Assembly (NCBI GenBank): GCA_030704615.1
Contig: CM060731.1
Coordinates: 48,422,001-48,486,000 of the forward strand
Length of the DNA stretch: 64,000 nucleotides
Reading direction: 5' to 3'
Source: Takakia lepidozioides
Lineage: Eukaryota > Streptophyta > Takakiopsida > Takakiales > Takakiaceae
Shown: positions 33,448-44,071 of the stretch, one piece after another
How positions within the stretch are numbered: the stretch's first letter is position 1
How the letters are laid out: the number at the start of each line of letters is the position of its first letter
Program-made: the position numbers and the translations under genes
The notes under the pieces: generated by a model
Database searches by the model: none
Told to the model about the DNA's origin: nothing
What the model saw: the letters and a program-made list of their open reading frames with translations, nothing else

Positions 33448-36400
33448 TCAAATCGTACGTATAGACCCCTCCTCGAATTTTTGGTACCATGCTAACCCAA
33501 TCTCCATATGAGAAGGACGCTCCAATAAATCAACAGAATCCCTACATTCTACAAACCGCTTATTGATTTTCTTCCGCATTCTTTGAACCCTGCCCAAATA
33601 CCAAGTGCCTTTGGTTGCTCCTCTGCAGGTTTTCCCTGGTCTGCCTTTCCTGTTTGTAGTTTGGATCGCAGTCTCCTCATCAACAAAAAATACAGCACAA
33701 TCCGAACCCAATCCCAAGCTCGTGGCTTTGTTGCTGGTAGTTGGTTGGTTTTCTCGGCAAAACAACATCGATGCACTTCTTACTCGTGTCAATCTATCCT
33801 TGGATAGAGTAGGGTTGCCATTGAGTTGGCTAACCAAAGTGCTTTTGAATATGGTCTTCCCGTCTACTTTGACAAATGGAACCACCGCCTTCGGTCCATC
33901 TTTCTCTTGTTCAAACTCATCAATGACAGCATCCAGAGTATGTCTCAATTCACTCTGAATAAGTACCTCTTCCGCATGATCATCCAAAGGTTGGCTCAAA
34001 ACATCCTCCATTGAATTCGAAGGCCCGCACACCAATTCATCTTCCACGACCTCATTTTGAATATGTGTGTCTGCATTAAGAGGACAAATAGAATCTATGG
34101 CATCGAAATCATCACCCTCCACTTCCATGCTTTTGAATAGTTCGGCCTCCATTTGTCTCTCAATTGTCCATGGCTCATTATGCGTGTTAATGCTCCTGCA
34201 CTCTCAATCAAATCACACCCGTCATATGTCCTCTCATTCCGTAACATACCTCCCACTTTGCTGAAGAATATTTCACACACATCTGAACCAACAAGGCTCA
34301 AAGGAACTTGCACATGATTAAACTTATCCTTGAACAATTTGAGAACCACGTAGTGGCATGAAATTTGTAAATCCAAGTATGCTTCCCTGCTAATGAAGAA
34401 GGATTTCAGATTATACACCTCGTGGTGGAATAACCACAACTTCCACAATCTGAAAAAAAACGATACCTTCGCAGCAGATTGTACCCTCTCACACAATGAC
34501 ATGTGAGGAGACAAAAAAATGTCGATGTAGCATGAAATGATGTATAGGTAAATTTCAGTACCTTTGGTCCTCTCCCTTCGATGATTCACAGTTGATTGTA
34601 TCTCCCTCAAACAAGCTTGCACCTTCCGAGATGCCAGTCGTTGAGCTGCTGCCCAATTCTGTCGATCTTCTCTTTTAATATCACATTCCCGAAGTCCATG
34701 CTTGTCCACTGAAAATGAATGGTAGACCAATAACACATGATTCAATGTAGCAACCTCATCACCCAACACCAAAGTCCGTGATGCACTGTCCAAGGGATTT
34801 ACCAATTTTTTCCCATTGTGGATGAAGTCCTGATCATGGAGTCCGTATATATCTCCTCCGTTGCACACTCGACATGTAAACAACCATCCTTCCCAAGGGA
34901 TGCAAAATCTACTTCCAGCCCCATTGGCATAATCTTCTAACATCACTTTTCTCCTCCTACTATCTCCGTCTGAAGCATGCCCAATTATAGGCCCAACCAC
35001 GTCCCTCACATATTTGTCCCACAACTGTCTCACCACTTCCCATTGTGATCTCACAAAATTGTTGTCAAATCTATTGCAAGTGAGCTGGATTACCAATACC
35101 AATCGAGGTAATCGTACATGTAGAGGATTTGCTATCAACACTCTGGCGTAATGGGCAACCACATTGTTTTTGAATGCCTCCACAATATGTTCGTACCCTG
35201 ATTCCCCTTCTCCCACTTGCACCACAAAATTTGAAATACATACATGGTTGTCTTGAAGCCCACAGAACCCGAGAAGGGTGTCATCCCTAGCAATCCAACG
35301 TACCAATCGCTTCACAACAGTTTCATCTTCGGCCACCATCACTGGGATGCTTCCCATTGGAATATTTGCATCTTCCATCACATTTCTGTAAATTCCAACC
35401 ACATGCTGAAATATATCATCCCTTTCTCCCGCTTTGTACTTCAAACCTTTCCTCAAAGACCGTCTTGTAGTATCAATAGAAGGACCCCCCACATTTGAAG
35501 CCAAAAAATGATGCAATCTCGGACCCCCCCAAAGCTGCACAGTCTCAAACATTGTTTTTGTGCTAGTACCATACCTCTTCCCTTGTGGAGACCTGTCAAT
35601 ATTCTTGCCCATATCAACAAGAAAATCCCACAAACTTTCTTTTCCTTCAAAATCCCCCCTCCTATGTGCATCAACAATATCACGACAAAATTTGAGAACA
35701 TCTCCTCTTTCAATTGCCTCAATCCCAGACTCCTTCAAACTCCTACATCGCACAGACAAGGATATCACTTTGGTCCTGGCCTCCCACAATTTGAACCTCA
35801 ACTGTCTCAACTCCTGTCAAATTTGAACTCAACTGTCTCAACTCCTGTCTGTTTTTGTAAACTTGTTTGACAATCTCGGCATTTCCAAGATATGACAACC
35901 TTCTTCCCTTGCCAGTATCTCTCTCCCATCTACATTCCATGGCACCTCTTTCTCTATATACCCTCATTCTGAAGTCATTTTCCAAGGGAATGGAAGAACA
36001 TGCTGAACAGCCTTATAGTGTCACGTGGAGGAGGTGCACATTGTGAGTGTCATTACGGAGTTACCCAAGGGTTTTGAGGGGAGTACGGCTACAGGCAGTA
36101 ACAATGAGAGTGGGTTCACAAGACGAGGTATTCGGTTCAGACCACCTTCACCGCCACCCTCAACTACTGTAGAGTCAGACACAGACTCGGAGGCTTCATC
36201 AACAGGTGTGCAGTTTCATTCGCATTGTTGTGGGACGACATGTCAAGTTTGGAAATGGCTCCCCATCCAATGACACTCTAAAACAATCCGCGTGCCGAAA
36301 CGTACCAACAACCTTATGCTCTTGATTGGTTAGAGTGATGGTTGCATTTGTCAACGGCTCGACATACCACTTCTTTCCTCCCTTGCTATCTTGAAGGAAT

Positions 36401-37740
36401 GGTTTCAGACTTATTCTCTGCTGGTTGTACTCCCACCATTCATCCCATAGGCCCCAACACAAACTGTCTCTTCCTTTGTTGCATTGGGACCTTTGCTGTA
36501 ATTGTCAATCCTCGATCAGATCTGCCCGTTGGGCAGCGTCAACACAAGTGTATGGAGTTTGTGACGAGGATGCTCCCATTGTTGATGCCACAATTGGATT
36601 GTCAAGTGGTGGGGATGGCAACATAGGTTGACTGACCAAGAAAGAGCTTAGATCCTGTTGCTTTACATCTTTGGCAATCATAGGCTTTGGAGGCCTTCCT
36701 CTCTTTTTGCAAGGTCCTTCACTACTTCCAACCTTCTGGCAAATCTCTGCATCGACATGAGTTTTCCTTTCACATGCTCTGTCAAAGAAGATTGCAAAGA
36801 ACCTGTCCTTGGAAACAAGAGTAGCCACTTCGAATCAAGTGGGCACCTAATCCTTATGGAACCCAACTGCGAATAGTCTCCAATTGTGGCTTCCACAATC
36901 TCAAATCTGTTTCCAGGATTGTCCTCACAAAACCGAGCGACTTCCTCTAATGCCTCCTTCACCCTGTTCTTCTTTGCATCTAATGCTTCATCTGCATTTA
37001 CAGGGCTGATGACACATTGTGATGAACCCTTCCCATGACGCCTCTCATAGGCTATGCGATGCCCCTCACTCCTCAAATGAGATCTCATAAAGTTTGCACA
37101 TGCATCATATGGTTTGTTTTTCCCATACCGTGCATAAACATCCTCACACTCAACACACCATATGTGGAACATTGCTTGTCCTTGTTGATCCTTTGTCATC
37201 AGCTCAAACTTGTCACATCGTCCTTCTGCAGAGATTTTCCTTTCAACGGCTCTAATTTTTTCTGCCATTTTTGAATATCGTTGGATGTAGCCAATGTGCT
37301 GCACAATCTACCAGATCTCTGCTGAAGTGCATGCTCATGTGCATGGTCTTCATTTCCACCATCGCCAGCAAAGGGTGTATCAGGGTCCATCCTCATCTTG
37401 GTAGACACTGGTGCCGGGTCCTCGCCTGGTCTGTCCTCATGCAAGATCGTAGAACCACTGGAAGATAGAGGTCTTTTCAATCCTTGGTCCCCATCATTTT
37501 GGTCTGAAATCTTAATGTGTACAGTATCCCTTTCAGAACCATCCTCTCTTCTTGTTTGGCTGAAAGGACACTACCCCCCATGGAAAGGAAATGAAATTTT
37601 GCTGAGACAAGCTCATCACCTATAATTTCTGCTCGGATGCATTTGTATGTGACACCTTGCATAGTGAACACAGAACCAAGCCTGTTTGGTGATGCATCTC
37701 CTCCAACAAGCAGGACTTTTACTTCCAACTCTTCTTCCAT
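33448..37740 (-). pseudogene. Transposase-like gene of unassigned family, frames broken or intron-split
   Basis: Coding blocks run from an ATG at 37740 to about 33448. The N-terminal part has a BED-like zinc finger (37304-36678: 'WCVECEDVYARYG' and an H-x5-H 'HLRSEGH'), then an AT-hook ('KKRGRPPKP', near 36700). The core (35810-34095, 571 codons) contains 'MVAEDETVVKRLV', 'GHASDGDSRRRKVMLEDY' and 'GSDVCEIFFSKVGGM', spaced as an RNase H-like D...D...E triad might be. The C-terminal block is 34152-33448. Frame changes occur at block edges; some may be introns (for example a GTACTG...TGTGAG stretch near 34565-34495). A 27-29-bp tandem duplication near 35790-35846 breaks the frame. No MULE, CACTA or hAT transposase signature is evident. 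I infer transposase from the domains and its place inside the element. Confidence 0.5.
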
Positions 37741-38099
37741 GATGAGTTCACCTGCAAAATGCAATGAAAACATTTCAAATCAGACCTTGATAGACCAATA
37801 ACAAAGCACCCGAGTTGGAAGGTTCCAAAGTCCTGTTTTATACAACCCTATAGGCTGTCCAAGCAGGGACTACGTTGATAAGAGGATGAAATGTATACAG
37901 AAGCAAGTACCTGATTGATGAGTTTGACGTTGCTAATTTTTGCTGCTGCTATTGACCAAATGCTGCTACTTCCACTGCTGGTAGCCCTCTTGGGTGATCC
38001 TGAACCCATAGTCCATCCTTGCATCAGCGGCTAGCCCTCCCTCCACACTAACATATTTAAATACAAAGTTCTGTCAAACTCCCTACGATGTTGCATGAA

Positions 38100-38910
38100 G
38101 AAAGCTCACCTTGTTGACAATATTGTCCCACCGCTGTGGATCAAATTTATAGAACTCCTGCCAGCGCTGTTCCTTGCTCCGAATCTGGCCCTCTTGGATG
38201 ATTTTGCACCCACGATCCTCTCCCTGCATCAACAGCTACCCCTCCTCCACACTAACAATGCGTACATCATGCCTCTGCAGCTACTACTGTGGCTTCCAGT
38301 TGATCATCTACCCATGCAGGTTTCTTGTAGCTATCCTTCCACATGGAATCATAGGTAATCTGGAGCTTGGAATCCACCATCTGGAAATTTAGGGACGACT
38401 CTGATAACAGGGAAAAACAGGCTGAAATGTGTTGAAGAAGGTACCTTCATTAGCAGTCCCTTGTTCTATCTATTGCGCTGCTGCCGCTGCTATTTCCAGT
38501 TGACCATCTACTCACATTGTCCCACCACTGACTGGGGTCAGAAAAGTATTAATTCCTTGAAAGCTTCTCTCCATCTCTGTTATCTTTTTTTAGGTACTGT
38601 CATGCTACCACCTCGGCAGTAACTTGCAAAGTCACTCCAGAGCACCGCAGATCCACCCAACGAGCTAACTTACAAAATTCAATACATATGCTTCAGGGCT
38701 GAGTCTGATGAGAGGGAAAAACAGGCTGAAACAGGTCAAACCAGAAGGTGCCCTCAGGCTGAAATACGTTGAAGAAGGTACCTTTCATCAACAGTGCCTT
38801 GCTCTATCAATTGCGCTGTTGCCGCTGCTGTTTCCAGTTGACCATCCACCCACATTGTCCCACCATTGACTGGGGTCAGAAAAGTGTCTCATTCCAAAGC
38901 TTCTCTTCAT
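38100..38910 (-). pseudogene. Three diverged OSB PDF-motif exon pieces inside the transposon
   Basis: On the minus strand 'FSDPSQWWDNV' appears at about 38890-38840 and again at about 38570-38510, and 'RWQEFYKFDPQRWDNIVNKV' at 38180-38110. These are versions of the WWD half of the OSB PDF motif also seen at 5.2 kb ('EFHSDPSQWWDRR'). The first two lie in a direct repeat of about 130 bp (38421-38551 and 38758-38885). Frames are broken around each piece. Capture and local duplication of an exon is the simplest reading. Confidence 0.55.
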
Positions 38911-38929
38911 CTCTGTGGTGCTATTGTAG

Positions 38930-39600
38930 GGTGACTTCAATGCCCAAGTGGGCAAAGGGCTCCATCAGGACGATATCATTGGGTCTTCTGGTGAGGACGA
39001 GCTGAATTCTAATGGCAGACGGTTAATTAACTGGCTGGAAGAGCTTCAGCTTTTGACCTTGATTAACAAGACAAGAGGTGACCAAGTGCAGTGGACTCGT
39101 GAGAAATCCCAAACTAGGGAACGTTCCATTGTGGACTATATCATAATGGACAAAATTTTGTTCCCCCAGTGTGCCAATGTGTTGATCGACAGAACTGATA
39201 TTGGTACCTCTGACCACTTCCTGGACTGAGATCAAAAGGCGTTTTCCCAAGGCTAGAGTAGAAGAGATTCTCAAGGACCTGGACCTGGATCCGCAAGTCT
39301 TGACCCTGCACCTTAAATCCAACTTAGAGGCTGTAGTGTCCAAAGCCATGTCTATTGCCATGAGATTGTCTGATGAAAATGAAGTTAGGCAGAAAACTTC
39401 CCTGAACTTGTTTCTAGTCAGTGACATGGGGGAGGACATCTTGGATGACCTCAAGGGTCCACCCACTCTCGGCACTAGACTGAAATTTAAACTCAGGGAA
39501 GGAAGCCTACCTTTGAACATCAAACAGAAGCAGAGAGGAAAGGGGGAGTGCACTCTCCCAAGTGAACCTGCATTATTCAGTTGGCAAGCAAGTGTCTGAA
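38930..39600 (+). mobile_element. LINE endonuclease fragment
   Basis: The frame starts with 'GDFNAQVGKG', continues 'LLTLINKTRG...WTREKSQTRERSIVDY' and ends near 'GTSDHF'. GDFN and SDH are the catalytic-core motifs of the apurinic/apyrimidinic-type endonuclease of plant LINEs. The N-terminal half of the domain is absent. The adjoining frame 39201-39599 ('WTEIKRRFPKARVEEILKDL') continues the same protein after a frameshift. No reverse transcriptase follows. Confidence 0.65.
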
Positions 39601-39648
39601 AAATTGATCCATTTGAAGACACCACGGTGCAGCTGAACACGGCCTGAC

Positions 39649-41560
39649 GTGACAACAATTAAACATCATACTGAGACAAGAGAAGCAGTCAAGGACATAG
39701 TCATGCATATGGCAGCAAGTGATCACCCTTCAAACATGATTGAAAACATACATGAGGTCAAAGGCAATTCGAAATCAGCGAAGGGTACTGTAGCTAAGAG
39801 TTGGAGTGTCTTTAAAGACAAAGGGAAGAGAAAGAAACACTTCACTGGCAATGAGGGGAGGCTGTGGAAACGCCAAGAGGATGGCACAAATGATAGAAAT
39901 AACAGGGTTGGGCAAAGGATCCTGCAGGAAGAAGAAAGGGTATGTCAGCATGGAAAGGACGTGCAGCTCATTCCAATGGAAAGGGAAACATTCGTGCAGT
40001 TAAGTACAACAACCAATTGCCCTTCAATTATGGCTGGAATTTTCCAAAAGGCGAGGGATGATAAGGAGGAGAATAGGCCTGATACAGTGAGTTGCTTAGG
40101 GGCAATGAAACAACTTTCTTTTGAAGAAATCAGCAATTACACAAGCAAGGGAAGGAAACTATAGTCCTTGTATGTGAAAGGAGGGTAATATGGTGCAAGT
40201 GCAAAAGGAAGGGAGGCACAAGGAGGTCACTTACTGCTAATTGGGATATGCTAGAGATCACAAGAAGGGAACAGGGGTACCCAGTAAGCAGAAGAGCAGC
40301 TGAGCAGGTGTGGGATGATGTTCGGGCTGCAAACACAACGGCGAGCCAAGCAACTGTCACTACAACTAAAGATACGAGTAAGTGGAGCAACATGATGGCA
40401 GCATGGAATATCTGCCGAGGGATGCTGGTTGGCAAGGAGCTGCGACATATGGTGAATGAGGAGAGAGACATGTCCCGAATCAACATGGTTCAAACACGAT
40501 CTGAAAGATGTAAAGAAAAGGTGCATTTGAAGGCAGAAGGGTATTATTTTCAGACTCGTGAAGAGCCTAATTACACAAGAGAAGAACGAGAAGGCAAGCA
40601 AGGAAAAATCTCACAAGCGGAAATGCAACCCTAAACGGCGAAAGTAGAACATACACGACGAGCACTGGAGAACATACCCATGAAACGTCAAGCATGTGCA
40701 CCACGTGCAGTGAAGGGAAGAATGTATGGGGGGCAGCAGTTATAACTGAACTACAAATGCGTTTGCTGCACTCAGTGACGAAAGAATACGGAGAAGCGGT
40801 GAAACTGCCATATGTGTTTATCTATGGACATTGGACACAAAAGAAAGGATGTTGGGCGCACCTGCGATTCATGGAAAACCAAAAGACAACAGGTGTCGAT
40901 AGATTGCGGAGCTAGTGGAGCTCAGGACATTCTGTCTGAGTATGTGAGACTTCCTACAGACAATAAGGGAAATTTTTTCACAGTGCGTCTAATCGAAGAC
41001 TGCTCTTCAGCAGTCTGCTTCAACTGCAGCCAAATGCTCCACATTAAGGTGGATTGCCCAACAGGAAAGAGAAAGCTTTCTCCAGCATCCAAGCTGCCAC
41101 TGGGCAGCCAAACTAGAGGGTCAAATGGCAGGGTCTCCCTCCAGTGCAACAACAACAATCAAGTGCTCAATCCCAAGATCTCCGTTCTTCGGCCCAAACT
41201 CTTCCCCCCAGTGATCACTTGCAAGTTGCGGGCAGTAGAGGTGCCTTCCAACACCATATCAGCAATCAGGACCCTATGCAACTCGAAGCGGCATCCACCC
41301 CTCGCAGGCAACCACTTGGCAAAAAAGATAGCAGCAGAGCTGCTGCACAAATCAAACCCTAAACTCCATCAGCACAAAAAGCTATGCCTTCTATGGTGGT
41401 CCACTCTCCAAAATTCTTACCAGTATTGCAAACAATCCATCTTTTGCAAAAACTTGCCTCAGGCAGGCTTCATTTCCAGGCCAAGACCTGAAAGGGTGCT
41501 CAGCCCTGGAATCCACGGAAGCGTCATTAGCAACATGTGTCACGCCAATCATTTATAGGA
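39649..41560 (+). mobile_element. Degenerate retroelement ORF1-like stretch with one zinc knuckle
   Basis: Several plus-strand frames (39649-40164, 40248-40634, 40812-41558) encode basic, low-complexity protein. The last contains 'CFNCSQMLHIKVDC', a CX2CX4HX4C knuckle of the kind found in LINE ORF1 or gag. In a complete LINE this would precede the endonuclease; here it follows it, so the pieces are rearranged or come from two elements. Confidence 0.4.
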
Positions 41561-41774
41561 AAGGAAATAGGCCTAATGTGCTCATTACCTCTGATGACTG
41601 GGAATCTAGTGCCCCCACATTGTCCTACCATGCCCTGTGGAGAGGAGGGGAGAGGAGAGGAGGGAAAAGAGAAAGCCCACGGAAGGGAAGGCGAACGCGG
41701 GAGAGGAGGAGAAAGAAAAGAGAAAGCCGCGGGAGATCAGGGGAGAAAGATCGTGGAGCGAAAAAAAAAAAAAA

Positions 41775-41855
41775 CAAACAAAACGACGATCCCACGATTT
41801 GATCTCGGGATGCATCGCGGCAAAATCGACATTCTTACCACTACACTATCCCTTA
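41775..41855 (-). repeat. tRNA-like sequence near the right end of the transposon
   Basis: On the minus strand TAGTGTAGTGG (41848-41838) fits the pol III A box completely. A B-box-like GAGATCAAATC (41806-41796) follows, then TTTTG and a long T run that would stop pol III. It may be a tRNA-derived SINE piece or a tRNA pseudogene. The anticodon arm does not fold cleanly. Confidence 0.45.
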
Positions 41856-41859
41856 AAAC

Positions 41860-42003
41860 TCAACAACCCCCTCCTGTAAAATTATATTTAAGGTGTTTTA
41901 AACCCCCCTCTGTATGTATAATGTTGTACATGGGGGGGTTTAAAATACCCCCTCCTGTGCACGCACGTGGCTGGTACATTTAATGAGGAGTGCACCCCCC
42001 GGG
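41860..42003 (-). repeat. Right terminal and subterminal repeats of the transposon
   Basis: Units ACCCCCTCCTGTAAAAT, AACCCCCCTCTGTATGTATA and TACCCCCTCCTGTG occur between 41865 and 41965, matching those at the left end. The terminal repeat CCCGGGGGGTGCACTC (minus strand) closes the element at 42003. Confidence 0.65.
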
Positions 42004-42004
42004 C

Positions 42005-44065
42005 ATGGTGACACCTGGAGTTGTCTTGTTAGACAACCAGGATGGCATTTTCTCTTTGAGTGGACCGGCAGGCAAGAAGTACCGGCCACTGCGGGTCTTG
42101 TTGGACTCGGGAGCTCAGCCACTGATGTTGGGCAAAGCTGCTATTGCAGGTTTGGGCCTCATGGAGGCAGATATGGGGCCTTGTCCTTTCCAGATACAGA
42201 CATCTCTGGGAGGATCAGAGCAGGCTCGGGGCATGACACGGCGTGAGTTGGCCATTGGACTACAAGCAGATCATCCTGTAGATGGCTCAGTGATGCGAGC
42301 CAAGGCTATTGTGACAGACGCGGTCTCTTACAATGTCCTCATTGGTGGGGCAGTGTTATATCCCATGGGCTTCACCCTGGACTTTTGGGAGGAGTCAGCA
42401 TCCTACAGGCCTGGATGGCAGTCAGGGGATGGTCGTCGTGCACAGCTCCCTGTGACATTCATTGGGGGTATTGCGGCTGCCCAACGGGGCAAGATGCCAA
42501 CACTAGCCGCCTTTACAGCTGCAGTTAGTTGGCCTGGAGAGTTGCTGGAAGGCAATGCCCATGCAGAGGATGTGCCACCTCCAGCAGAGCAGGATGACAT
42601 GCATGGTATGGCGGAGTTGTCTGCCATGGTTGCTCACACTCCATTGTGGGGTACGAGCAAGGATTTGCAGCAGGTTGCTGATCGACGGGTGCAACAAGCC
42701 TGGGTAGAGGCTTTTGTACCGTCAAGAGAGGAGGAGAGTGCGGGTATTGCACCAGGACCACCTCAGTTGTCACCATTGGATACCACACCTATTGTGTGGC
42801 AGTATATGGATGAAAGCATTTGCTTTCTGGACTTGTTTGGCGGGATCAGCACCGGATTGGCTGCTGTGCTACAGGCAGGTGTGCGGGTAAGGCGTTACTT
42901 GTATGTGGAGAGGGATGAGACTGCACGACGCATCTCACTGCGCCATGTGGCTCAGTTGGTACAGCAGTACCCTGACTTGTTGCCTGTGTCTGCAGTTCGT
43001 GGATACCAACAAGCCTTGCCAGCAGACATTTCCTTGTTGGGGGCGCAAGATTTGGAGCAGGTTGGCTCCATTGATCTGATAGTGGCAGGTTGGCCCTGCC
43101 AAGGGCATTCATCATCCGGGCATGACAATGGATTGCGAGACTCGAGGACGGGTCTGTTTTGGGAGATGGTGCGGGTTTTGCGCCACTTGCAGCTTCATCA
43201 AGCTGTATCTCCAGCATACATCTTGGAGAATGTGCCACTGATGGATGATTCTCGGGCCAGGGTGATGGCCAGTGTGCATCAAGTCCGGTCGTGGCTTGGG
43301 TCAGCAGTGCTGCTGGATGCAGCTGCAGTGGGATCACGGGCTCATCGTCCACGGCTTTGGTGGACTAACTTGATGCCACCCGCACTGCTCAAGCGTGCAT
43401 TTGATGGGGTGCAGCGGCCAGCACACCTCACCGTGGATGGCATTTTGGACACAGGGAAGCAGTCTCAACGTGTGAGACACGATGACCGTTCGCCTTTGGC
43501 AGTGGTCAACAGGGTGGGTCAACCACGAGCAGCATTACCTACACTGCTCAGCTTCCCAGGATCCCATGCTTTTCGGGATGGTGGACCTGGCCTCTTGTGG
43601 GATAGCCAGTTGCAACAGTTAGTGGAGCCTAATGCCGACGAGCGAGAGCGGGCTATGGGATTTTCCACTAGGACCACGGCCGTGCCTTCTCTTTCTGAGG
43701 CATCACGTCGTCAGGTGTTGGTGCAAGCAATGGATCTCAATTGCTTGACCTGGATTATCAGTTTGGCTATGGCTGAGCAACGTAGAGTGCGGAGTGCACT
43801 TCCCTTGACGGTCTCTCTACCTACCGAGACGGTACAGGCAGCGAGTGGGGGCGAGCCGGTGAGGACCACGGGGTGTAGACATCCATGGCACACGTGGGAG
43901 GTGCTCGAGGTTCAGAGGGAGTTGGCAGCCAAGGCAGCTGTGATGGATGAGGTTGGGGATTCTTCTCGGGATGAGGAGGTTCTCAATGATGAGATGATGG
44001 GGCAGGATGAGGCCTTGTCATTGACTGAGCAGGCAGGGAATACTGCTCAAGAGGTTGCAACATAG
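42005..44065 (+). CDS. Retropepsin plus cytosine-5 DNA methyltransferase region of the retrotransposon polyprotein
   Basis: 686 codons are open from the ATG at 42005 (inside the target duplication; originally the frame continued from gag) to a UAG at 44063. The aspartic protease active site is 'LLDSGAQP' near residue 37. From about residue 269 a complete C5 methyltransferase follows. It has motif I 'FLDLFGG' (about 274; AdoMet site), motif IV 'AGWPCQGHSS' with the catalytic Cys near 365, motif VI 'ILENVP' near 408, motif VIII 'HRPRLWW', and motifs IX/X with 'LPTLLSFPG' and 'ERERAMGF' near 549. The motif order is canonical, as in DNMT3, not permuted as in plant DRM. PCQ instead of PCN differs from DNMT3/DRM. 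This part has no frameshift although the RT-integrase part has several. Substrate and activity are inferred from motifs only. Confidence 0.9.
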   Translation: MVTPGVVLLDNQDGIFSLSGPAGKKYRPLRVLLDSGAQPLMLGKAAIAGLGLMEADMGPCPFQIQTSLGGSEQARGMTRRELAIGLQADHPVDGSVMRAKAIVTDAVSYNVLIGGAVLYPMGFTLDFWEESASYRPGWQSGDGRRAQLPVTFIGGIAAAQRGKMPTLAAFTAAVSWPGELLEGNAHAEDVPPPAEQDDMHGMAELSAMVAHTPLWGTSKDLQQVADRRVQQAWVEAFVPSREEESAGIAPGPPQLSPLDTTPIVWQYMDESICFLDLFGGISTGLAAVLQAGVRVRRYLYVERDETARRISLRHVAQLVQQYPDLLPVSAVRGYQQALPADISLLGAQDLEQVGSIDLIVAGWPCQGHSSSGHDNGLRDSRTGLFWEMVRVLRHLQLHQAVSPAYILENVPLMDDSRARVMASVHQVRSWLGSAVLLDAAAVGSRAHRPRLWWTNLMPPALLKRAFDGVQRPAHLTVDGILDTGKQSQRVRHDDRSPLAVVNRVGQPRAALPTLLSFPGSHAFRDGGPGLLWDSQLQQLVEPNADERERAMGFSTRTTAVPSLSEASRRQVLVQAMDLNCLTWIISLAMAEQRRVRSALPLTVSLPTETVQAASGGEPVRTTGCRHPWHTWEVLEVQRELAAKAAVMDEVGDSSRDEEVLNDEMMGQDEALSLTEQAGNTAQEVAT

Positions 44066-44071
44066 CAACCA
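44063..44071 (+). promoter_or_regulatory. UAG-CAA-CCA stop codon context, candidate readthrough site
   Basis: The stop that separates the methyltransferase from reverse transcriptase is followed by CAA CCA. This fits UAG-CAR-YYA, the tobamovirus-type leaky stop context. The downstream frame is the same frame and stays open into RT. Readthrough would set the ratio of gag-PR-methyltransferase to full polyprotein. A chance C-to-T change of CAG to TAG is the alternative. Confidence 0.55.

Larger units (their letters stand above)
33016..42003. mobile_element. 9-kb DNA transposon inserted in the retrotransposon, 9-bp target duplication
   Basis: The ends are imperfect inverted repeats. The left end starts CTGGGGGGTGCACTC at 33016, and the right end reads CCCGGGGGGTGCACTC on the minus strand from 42003. 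Both ends also have CACGTGCGT about 35 bases in. They are flanked by the same nine bases, CATGGTGAC, at 33007-33015 and 42004-42012. A 9-bp duplication is the Mutator-like (MULE) signature, but I do not find a MULE transposase. The interior holds a minus-strand transposase-like gene (33.4-37.7 kb), pieces of an OSB gene, LINE pieces and a tRNA-like block. Subterminal CCCCCTCCTGTA-type repeats lie at both ends. Confidence 0.82.

Noticed and set aside
33448-37740. Classification of the internal gene as hAT transposase because of the BED-like finger
   Set aside because: No hAT dimerisation motif is visible and the flanking duplication is 9 bp, not 8 bp.
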